From: Candidatus Troglogloeales bacterium
GTDB taxonomy: Bacteria > Nitrospirota > Nitrospiria > SBBL01 > SBBT01
DNA: 8,525 bases
Assembly: GCA_005239595.1 (NCBI GenBank)
Contig: SBBT01000217.1
Span: 1-8,525 of the forward strand
Direction of reading: 5' to 3'
How positions within the stretch are numbered: position 1 is the first letter of the stretch; every line of letters starts with the position of its first letter. A program made the translations under genes and the position numbers. This document shows, piece by piece, positions 1 through 4,298 of the stretch. The notes below the pieces were generated by a model. It was not told where the DNA came from and made no database searches. It saw nothing but the letters and a program-made list of their open reading frames with translations.

Positions 1-4
1 TCAT
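1..4 (-). CDS. Start codon of a leftward gene (5' fragment only)
   Basis: An ATG reads leftward from base 4 and leaves the window after one more base, so nothing can be said about the product. It is called as a start because a good Shine-Dalgarno sequence, GGAAGGAG, lies at 21 to 14 on the minus strand, 9 nt before the ATG. That SD sits inside a strongly folded leader (next entry). It could still be a chance ATG, since no coding sequence is visible. Confidence 0.5.
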
Positions 5-5
5 C

Positions 6-63
6 GGTGTAAGCTCCTTCCTTAAGGTTCAGGTTTCTCTTGCCAGAAAAACCAGCTTACACC
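6..63 (-). promoter_or_regulatory. Structured 5' leader enclosing the RBS of the leftward gene
   Basis: Read on the minus strand, GGTGTAAGCT (63 to 54) pairs perfectly with AGCTTACACC (15 to 6). Directly inside it, GGTTTTTCT (53 to 45) pairs with AGAGAAACC (40 to 32), 9 bp with one G-U, closed by a GGCA tetraloop. The two stems can stack with only a 17-nt one-sided bulge (31 to 16) between them. The bulge holds the core of the Shine-Dalgarno sequence; the last two SD bases and the spacer lie in the outer stem. This geometry suggests translational control by a cis-acting RNA (repressor site, thermosensor or ligand-binding leader). I do not recognise it as a known riboswitch class. As DNA, the 10-bp arms could instead be an operator. 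Confidence 0.55.
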
Positions 64-114
64 CTCTCCTTATTTTACACACAAGATTTTACATCACCTA
101 CGTCAAAAGCAGAC

Positions 115-144
115 TTGACAAAAGGAGTGCTGTGGGTTTACAAT
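115..144 (+). promoter_or_regulatory. Sigma70-type promoter P1 for the small Lys-rich gene
   Basis: TTGACA at 115-120 matches the -35 consensus. TACAAT at 139-144 matches the -10 consensus in five of six positions, with an 18-bp spacer. The expected transcription start is near 151, giving a leader of about 75 nt before the ATG at 226. Confidence 0.6.
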
Positions 145-160
145 CCAGTCCCATATTGTA

Positions 161-188
161 TTGATATCTTTCTCCCTTTTATTATAGT
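161..188 (+). promoter_or_regulatory. Second promoter candidate P2 for the small Lys-rich gene
   Basis: TTGATA (161-166) and TATAGT (183-188) each match consensus in five of six positions and are separated by 16 bp. Expected start is near 195. Downstream, CTTAAT (191-196) and ATTAAG (204-209) form a 6-bp inverted repeat just before the RBS, either an operator-like element or a small hairpin in the leader. Confidence 0.45.
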
Positions 189-225
189 GTCTTAATGATG
201 ATAATTAAGCGGAAGGCAGGTTTTT

Positions 226-489
226 ATGGCATTAAAGAAGAAGACAGCTCCTGTACCAAATCCATCTGGTGCTACCAATGGTTCTACAAAAACAAAAAAA
301 AGTCTTACGAAGAGGACTACGTCGGATAATCCATTCCAACAGGATCCGTTTCTTATTGATTTGAGTGCCATTTACGAACGGGCGAAATGGAAAAAGGAAA
401 AGAGAGAATATTGGGTCACCCGTTTTAGGAAGATGTTGTCCGAAACTCCCTCCAAGGCGAAGGCAAAAAAGCAGTCTACCACTCTATAA
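226..489 (+). CDS. Small basic Lys-rich protein of unknown function
   Basis: This 87-residue protein is not one I recognise. The first ~35 residues are low-complexity and rich in Lys, Thr and Ser. Residues ~36-72 look folded, with a hydrophobic DPFLIDLSAIYERAKW stretch followed by a charged, probably helical segment ending in TRFRKML. The tail is again Lys-rich. There is no signal peptide or membrane segment. The high net positive charge would suit binding to nucleic acid or a ribosome, but that is only an inference. Support for a real gene: a GGAAGGCAGG RBS at 211-220 ending 5 nt before the ATG, and two good promoters upstream. The gene converges on fabH and the two overlap by 14 bases at their 3' ends. 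Confidence 0.65.
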   Translation: MALKKKTAPVPNPSGATNGSTKTKKSLTKRTTSDNPFQQDPFLIDLSAIYERAKWKKEKREYWVTRFRKMLSETPSKAKAKKQSTTL

Positions 490-1441
490 TTGCCCATCCC
501 CAGGTCAGCCCTCCCCCAAAGGCGCATAGCACCACACGGGTTCCCTTTTTTATTTTTCCGTGACAAATTGCATCATTTAATGCGATAGGAATCGACGAAG
601 AAGAGGTATTCCCAACCTGACCAATTGTGATATGGCATTTTCCCTGGGGAATTCCCGTTCTTTTCAAGATACGTTCCAGAATCCTTAAGTTGGCCTGATG
701 AAAAATGAAAAGATCAATATCAGAGAGCGCAACTTCATCAGACAATACCATAAGAGATCGCTCCATCTTTTCTACCGCCATTCGAAAGAGCCCCCTCCCC
801 TCCATTTTGATTGTGTGAAGCCTCTTTTGGAGAGAATCCTCTGTCATCGGGACGCGAGAGCCACCCGCCGGCAGGTGAATCAGCCTGTGACGTCTGCCAT
901 CCGAATAGAGACGAACAGATCGAACGCCTGTCGTCCCATCGGTTAAAACAACCGCGCCGGCGCCGTCTCCGAATAGAATGGCGGTCCCCGGATTTGCGAG
1001 ATCAATAAATGGGGATTTCACCTCCGCGGCAACAACCAGAACATTCTTTGCCGACTTCGTTTTAATAAACTGATCTCCGACAGAAAGGGCGTATAAAAAG
1101 CCTGCGCATGACGCGCTGATATCCAGGGCGGGGATGTCTCTGGCGGAAAGCCCTTTCTGAACAAGACAGGCCGTGGAAGGGAATACCATATCGGGAGAGG
1201 TTGTTGAGACAAGGATAAGATCAATGGCACGGGCGGGAAGGCCGGAGTCCTGCAACGCCACCTTCGCAGCCTCAATGGCAAGCGTCGATGTGGTTTCACC
1301 CTGGCAGATCCAGTGACGGGCCTCAACCCCGCAGCGCTTCTTAATCTCCTTCTCGCTTAAACCAAGGAGGGCTGAAAGTTCTTGATTCGTAACAACCCGT
1401 TTTGGGAGCGCCCCCCCCGTCCCAATAACTTGCGATGCCAT
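476..1441 (-). CDS. fabH: 3-oxoacyl-ACP synthase III (KAS III)
   Basis: KAS III condenses an acyl-CoA, classically acetyl-CoA, with malonyl-ACP to start type II fatty acid synthesis in the cytoplasm. The 321-residue length is typical. The thiolase-fold catalytic triad is complete: Cys112 in DISASCAGFLYAL, His248 in FIFHQAN and Asn278 in GQVGNTSSSS. The C-terminus ends in the family's FGGGLTWG motif. The N-terminus MASQVIGTGGALP aligns codon for codon with known FabH starts, which fixes the ATG at 1441. There is no Shine-Dalgarno sequence; a perfect consensus promoter ends 10 nt before the ATG, so the mRNA is probably leaderless. The usual plsX/fabD/fabG/acpP partners are absent nearby, so this may be a second, stand-alone copy with a different acyl primer. 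The gene lies 54 bp after the DUF192 gene on the same strand. Confidence 0.93.
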   Translation of the reverse strand: MASQVIGTGGALPKRVVTNQELSALLGLSEKEIKKRCGVEARHWICQGETTSTLAIEAAKVALQDSGLPARAIDLILVSTTSPDMVFPSTACLVQKGLSARDIPALDISASCAGFLYALSVGDQFIKTKSAKNVLVVAAEVKSPFIDLANPGTAILFGDGAGAVVLTDGTTGVRSVRLYSDGRRHRLIHLPAGGSRVPMTEDSLQKRLHTIKMEGRGLFRMAVEKMERSLMVLSDEVALSDIDLFIFHQANLRILERILKRTGIPQGKCHITIGQVGNTSSSSIPIALNDAICHGKIKKGTRVVLCAFGGGLTWGWAIIEW

Positions 1442-1451
1442 AATGGATTTG

Positions 1452-1480
1452 ATTATATGGGTCGCAGGAGTTCATGTCAA
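1452..1480 (-). promoter_or_regulatory. Perfect-consensus sigma70 promoter of fabH
   Basis: On the minus strand TTGACA (1480 to 1475), a 17-bp spacer and TATAAT (1457 to 1452) match the consensus in all twelve positions at the optimal spacing. Only 10 nt separate the -10 box from the fabH ATG. With a start about 7 nt after the -10, the leader would be roughly 4 nt or less. Confidence 0.8.
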
Positions 1481-1495
1481 CGCGCCAAAACAGTC

Positions 1496-1930
1496 CTAAA
1501 ATTTAACCTTCAGTCCTAATTTTAATCGCTCTTTTTCCGTAAAGCCGGCCACCACCTCAATGACATAGAGGGCCTTTTTATCGGTTGGACCATAAGAAGG
1601 GCAGATATCCGATCGACAGGGAGGGGTGGCTTTGGAAATATAAATCACCTCCTTGGACTCGTTTAGCCAGATAATATCGAGCGGGAATTTGCAGTTCTTC
1701 ATCCAGAACAGATGAAACCCAGGTTCCGAAAAAATAAAAAGCATTCCCCCGTTGTCAGAGAGGTGATCTCGAAACATCAGGCCGTGCTGCCTGGTTTCGG
1801 GGTTATCGGCCACCTCGGCTGAAATCTTCGTTCCACTCGGGAAAACCACCGTTTGAGAGGAGAGGGGTATCCCAAAAGAGTCCTGTACCTGGAGAAAGAA
1901 GATCAGCAGCAGTAAATTGGTTCGTTTCAT
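1496..1930 (-). CDS. Exported DUF192 family protein
   Basis: This 144-residue protein belongs to the DUF192 (COG1430) family, whose biochemical role is unknown. Residues 1-20 form a signal peptide: Lys-Arg, then LLLLIFFLQV, then a likely cleavage site after about residue 20. The mature part carries the family signature in order: ADNPETRQHGLMFR (41-54), GGMLFIF (61-67), FWMKNCKFPLDIIWL (75-89), PC and C at 104-110, and YVIEVVAG (122-129). It therefore probably works in the periplasm or outside the cell. A TTG two codons earlier (1936) is also in frame, but the ATG at 1930 gives a cleaner signal peptide. No Shine-Dalgarno sequence precedes it; a promoter ends 10 nt before the ATG. It lies upstream of fabH on the same strand. 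Confidence 0.88.
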   Translation of the reverse strand: MKRTNLLLLIFFLQVQDSFGIPLSSQTVVFPSGTKISAEVADNPETRQHGLMFRDHLSDNGGMLFIFSEPGFHLFWMKNCKFPLDIIWLNESKEVIYISKATPPCRSDICPSYGPTDKKALYVIEVVAGFTEKERLKLGLKVKF

Positions 1931-1940
1931 GGGCAACGAG

Positions 1941-1970
1941 ATCGTACGAGAGGCAAGACAGAAATGTCAA
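1941..1970 (-). promoter_or_regulatory. Sigma70-type promoter of the DUF192 gene
   Basis: On the minus strand TTGACA (1970 to 1965) is followed after 18 bp by TACGAT (1946 to 1941). The -10 box ends exactly 10 nt before the ATG at 1930, the same geometry as at fabH, so the transcript should begin within a few bases of the start codon. Confidence 0.6.
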
Positions 1971-1996
1971 TTTTACGAATGTGCACGGACAGTTCA

Positions 1997-2009
1997 TTGG
2001 ATATTCCAA
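1997..2009. repeat. Small inverted repeat between divergent promoters
   Basis: TTGGA and TCCAA flank a 3-bp centre (TAT). It lies between the leftward DUF192 promoter and the rightward prenyl synthase promoter, where an operator could act on both. It is short and may be chance. Confidence 0.2.
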
Positions 2010-2050
2010 CCGAACATCTCACTTACGGCTGACAAAAAACCAGTTTTGGC

Positions 2051-2081
2051 TTGACACGATATCAGGGTTGTGGCCTACTAT
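2051..2081 (+). promoter_or_regulatory. Probable promoter of the polyprenyl synthase gene
   Basis: TTGACA at 2051-2056 is a consensus -35. TACTAT at 2076-2081 matches the -10 in five of six positions, but the 19-bp spacer is long. The predicted start is near 2088, about 32 nt before the ATG at 2120. The TTG of this -35 box is also in frame with the gene, which creates a misleading upstream start. Confidence 0.45.
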
Positions 2082-2119
2082 CGCAGAAATTTATCTGTGA
2101 GAATACAACATTGGTGGAA

Positions 2120-3088
2120 ATGGATAACATCTGGTCGGACTGTAAGGGGGATCTGGAAGAGGTTGAGCAACATATCAAGAAAAGCCTCGATTCAGAGGTA
2201 GCCATTATCACCACGGTTGCCCATCATATCCTAAATGGCGGTGGGAAGAGGATACGCCCCCTGCTTTTAATCCTTTCTGCCCGCCTGTGTGCCTACACGG
2301 GGGGAAGCCACATTGCCCTTGCCGGGATTGTTGAATTTATACATACGGCAACCCTGTTGCACGACGATGTCATTGATAATGAAAAAATCCGGCGTGGTAT
2401 TTCCGCGGCCCGGGTCTTATGGGGGAACCGGGAAAGCATCTTAGTGGGGGATTATCTGTATACCCTTGCCATGTGTCAGGCGGTGATGATGGAAAATATC
2501 GAGGTGAATTACCTCCTATCCGCAACATGCCGCAAGATGACCGAAGGAGAAACCCTGCAGTTGGTCCATAATAACAACTTGGAGCTGACCGAGGCCAATT
2601 ATTTTCAGATCATTGAGTACAAGACCGCCTCTTTAATCTCGGCCTGTTGCAGGCTTGGTGGAATTATAGCGGGAGCGCCTGATGTGGAAAAGAACGCATT
2701 GACCCGCTTTGGCCAGAACCTGGGGCTTGCCTTCCAGGTGGCAGACGATACCCTTGATTATGTGGCCGATCGAAAACGGCTTGGAAAATCACTCGGGAAA
2801 GACTTAAAAGAGGGGAAGATCACCCTTCCGCTCCTTCATCTTTTGCAAAACTGCAACGAAAAAGAGAAGAAATCGTTAAAAGAAATTATTCTGGGGAGAA
2901 AATTCTTTCAAAAAGACCTCGCCTATGTGATTGGGTTAATGGAAAAACATGGCTCCACCCATTACGCACTGGCTCAGGCCAAGACTTTTGTGAATCGCGC
3001 CAAAGAGGAGAGCTCCCTTTTTAAAGATTCACGCCATCGTCAAGCCTTAGAAGCGGTGGCAGATTACGTGATTCGAAGAGACCACTAG
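2120..3088 (+). CDS. Long-chain polyprenyl diphosphate synthase (octaprenyl/heptaprenyl/solanesyl type)
   Basis: This 322-residue all-helical trans-prenyltransferase adds isopentenyl units to an allylic diphosphate to make the side chain of a respiratory quinone. Both metal-binding motifs are intact: DDVID at 82-86 and DDTLD at 209-213. Also present are GGGKRIRP (40-47), EYKTASL and GKDLKEGK (226-233). The residues 4 and 5 before the first motif are Thr78 and Ala77; small side chains there usually allow long products, so an IspB/HepT/SdsA-like role is more likely than FPP or GGPP synthase. The open frame reaches back to a TTG at 2051, but that TTG is part of a -35 box. Family alignment (MDNIWSDCKGDLEEVEQHI) favours the ATG at 2120. 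GGTGG lies only 2 nt from this ATG, so the RBS is poor. Confidence 0.9.
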   Translation: MDNIWSDCKGDLEEVEQHIKKSLDSEVAIITTVAHHILNGGGKRIRPLLLILSARLCAYTGGSHIALAGIVEFIHTATLLHDDVIDNEKIRRGISAARVLWGNRESILVGDYLYTLAMCQAVMMENIEVNYLLSATCRKMTEGETLQLVHNNNLELTEANYFQIIEYKTASLISACCRLGGIIAGAPDVEKNALTRFGQNLGLAFQVADDTLDYVADRKRLGKSLGKDLKEGKITLPLLHLLQNCNEKEKKSLKEIILGRKFFQKDLAYVIGLMEKHGSTHYALAQAKTFVNRAKEESSLFKDSRHRQALEAVADYVIRRDH

Positions 3089-3217
3089 TTTGAAAGATCT
3101 CTCCCGGATCGTTAGAAATTTCCAGGGAGACGGACTTTCCCGCCGGGGCAATTTTGCCGCCTGCCTGCTGGGAGACAAGTTTCCTCCACTCATCCACCCC
3201 CGCATAGAGATCGGAAC

Positions 3218-3646
3218 GTGATAACGGACCAGCGTGACATCGTTACGAAAGCGATGCGACGGACCCTGATTGTATCCGGGGGGATTCTCCTGGGTGTAGG
3301 CACAGTGCGCGTCTATCGCCTGATCCGTTCCCATTTAGAGAATCCCCTTTTCTCGCCACAGTTTCTGGTAGCGGTTCTTTCGTTGTGGATCGCATACGCT
3401 ATTCTTCGGATCGGTTTGCAGAAAAATGAGTTCACCCTCAAGAATGCCATCTCCCTGATCCGTTCCGGTTCTCTTTTATTGATAATCTGGGGCTATCGGT
3501 TTTATATGGTTCAAAAAACGGGGTCCGGTCCTCTTATGGTACAATGGGCCATTGTATCACTTTATATGATTTTGGGAGCCGTGGTGATGCTGTTGGGGCT
3601 CAAGGTCAGTCGGGGTTTAAGAAAATGGACCGCCCTTAAGGAATAA
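3218..3646 (+). CDS. Four-helix integral membrane protein, unknown
   Basis: I do not recognise this family. The GTG start gives 142 residues. Four hydrophobic segments are visible: ~16-36 (LIVSGGILLGVGTV), ~46-66 (FLVAVLSLWIAYAIL), ~80-98 (SGSLLLIIWGYRFYMV) and ~109-130 (WAIVSLYMILGAVVMLLGL). A basic KVSRGLRK tail follows, which places both ends in the cytoplasm under the positive-inside rule. An ATG at 3254 (MRRTLIVSG) is an equally reasonable start and would begin directly with two Arg before the first helix. Neither start has a clear Shine-Dalgarno sequence. It is 130 bp after the polyprenyl synthase gene on the same strand and 11 bp before a small membrane peptide, so an operon with them is plausible. 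Confidence 0.65.
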   Translation: MITDQRDIVTKAMRRTLIVSGGILLGVGTVRVYRLIRSHLENPLFSPQFLVAVLSLWIAYAILRIGLQKNEFTLKNAISLIRSGSLLLIIWGYRFYMVQKTGSGPLMVQWAIVSLYMILGAVVMLLGLKVSRGLRKWTALKE

Positions 3647-3657
3647 GGGGATGAAGG

Positions 3658-3756
3658 ATGCGTAACGGGAGGATGAAATATTATCTTGTTGCCTCTGTCG
3701 TGCTGTTTTTGATGCTTGTCTTCGCCAACCTTGTTTTCTTGCGCCGCCACTTTTAA
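3658..3756 (+). CDS. Single-helix small membrane protein, 32 residues
   Basis: A short reading frame starts MRNGRMKYYLVASVVLFLML and ends ANLVFLRRHF before TAA. It has a positively charged N-terminus, about 20 uninterrupted hydrophobic residues and a basic RRHF tail, the layout of a small single-pass membrane protein. AAGGGG (3645-3650) lies 7 nt before the ATG at 3658. A second ATG at 3673 follows GGGAGG with no spacing, too close for that SD to serve it. It begins 11 bp after the stop of the four-helix membrane protein and is probably co-translated with it; it could be a small accessory subunit. The function is unknown and no homologue comes to mind. Confidence 0.5.
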   Translation: MRNGRMKYYLVASVVLFLMLVFANLVFLRRHF

Positions 3757-3767
3757 AAGAGCCATCC

Positions 3768-4281
3768 CTACAAGCAGAATTGTCCATCCAGGATCATTTT
3801 GCAGACCACCTCAATGTCCTGTTTCATGGAACGGTCTGCATCAAGGGGCCTGACTTTCAGCCACAGCCTCCGGATGGCCTCGGTAACGCTCTTTCCCGGT
3901 TTGAGCGGGAGATGGAACTCCCCCCCGCGCGGCCGCCAGTAATTCGACACCCAGCATGTTTTCCACTCAGATCAATGGTGAGAATTTCTGGACATAATCA
4001 ATGGCGTCGGAAATAGCACCGTGAACCTGCGGTATACAGCGGAGGGAATAAGGGTCTTGTCCCCGCCCGCAGGAAATATGTAATGCGCGGATTTCGCTTT
4101 TTGCCAACAGACTTCGTATTCATCACGCGATGCGTAGATAAGGATCTCCTCTACGACTTTGCGTGAGCGGTTCATCTGACGGACCGCTCGTATCAGCTAG
4201 GCGCACAGGGTCTGTTCGCAGCACCACATCATAGAAATCGGACAGTTTTAATGTATGGCCAGTGAGGTTGAGGGGTTCAAT
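3768..4281 (-). pseudogene. Remnant of an aromatic amino acid/histidine ammonia-lyase (MIO family)
   Basis: Joining the minus-strand frames gives clear pieces of one ~500-residue lyase in the right order. The N-terminal piece is LNLTGHTLKLSDFYDVVL (from 4281), then after a frameshift near 4180 SRKVVEEIL. Next, in another frame, comes the hallmark QDPYSLRCIPQVHGAISDAI (from 4059), an in-frame TGA at 3969-3967, VENMLGVELLAAARGG, a frameshift at a run of seven G (3926-3920), and EFHLPLKPG...DRSMKQDIEVV up to TAG at 3768. The central part, with the Ala-Ser-Gly that forms the MIO electrophile, is missing, as is most of the region between the QDPYSLRC block and ELLAAA. At least two deletions, two frameshifts and a stop make it non-functional. 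Substrate (His, Tyr or Phe) cannot be told. It starts about 18 bp after the GGDEF-EAL gene and may once have shared its transcript. Confidence 0.85.
4165..4189. repeat. 7-bp inverted repeat inside the pseudogene
   Basis: GAGCGGT (4165-4171) and ACCGCTC (4183-4189) flank an 11-nt loop. The repeat coincides with the place where the lyase reading frame shifts, between LADTSG and the frame encoding SRKVVEEIL. It may mark the mutational event or be chance. Confidence 0.25.
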
Positions 4282-4298
4282 GGACCATCACTTCTGGG

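Noticed and set aside
61..106. Leftward promoter with TTGACG (106 to 101) and TAAAAT boxes
   Set aside because: TTGACG lies 9 bp from one TAAAAT and 23 bp from the other, neither an allowed spacing; only the nearer TAAAAT at 77 to 72 remains as a weak -10 candidate.
2051..2119. N-terminal extension of the polyprenyl synthase from a TTG
   Set aside because: The TTG is the first half of a consensus TTGACA -35 box, and the added 23 residues precede the normal family N-terminus; the -10 candidate lies within this stretch.
3047..3334. Minus-strand 95-residue frame across the gap after the prenyl synthase
   Set aside because: It overlaps the ends of two plus-strand genes, has no RBS and resembles no family; it is most likely a shadow frame.
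3780..4016. Plus-strand 78-residue frame
   Set aside because: It is antisense to the lyase pseudogene, where the minus strand shows real family motifs.
3972..4175. Minus-strand 67-residue frame as an independent gene
   Set aside because: Its first part (SRKVVEEIL) belongs to the lyase N-terminus, while the rest reads the wrong frame over the QDPYSLRC block; it is a by-product of the frameshift.
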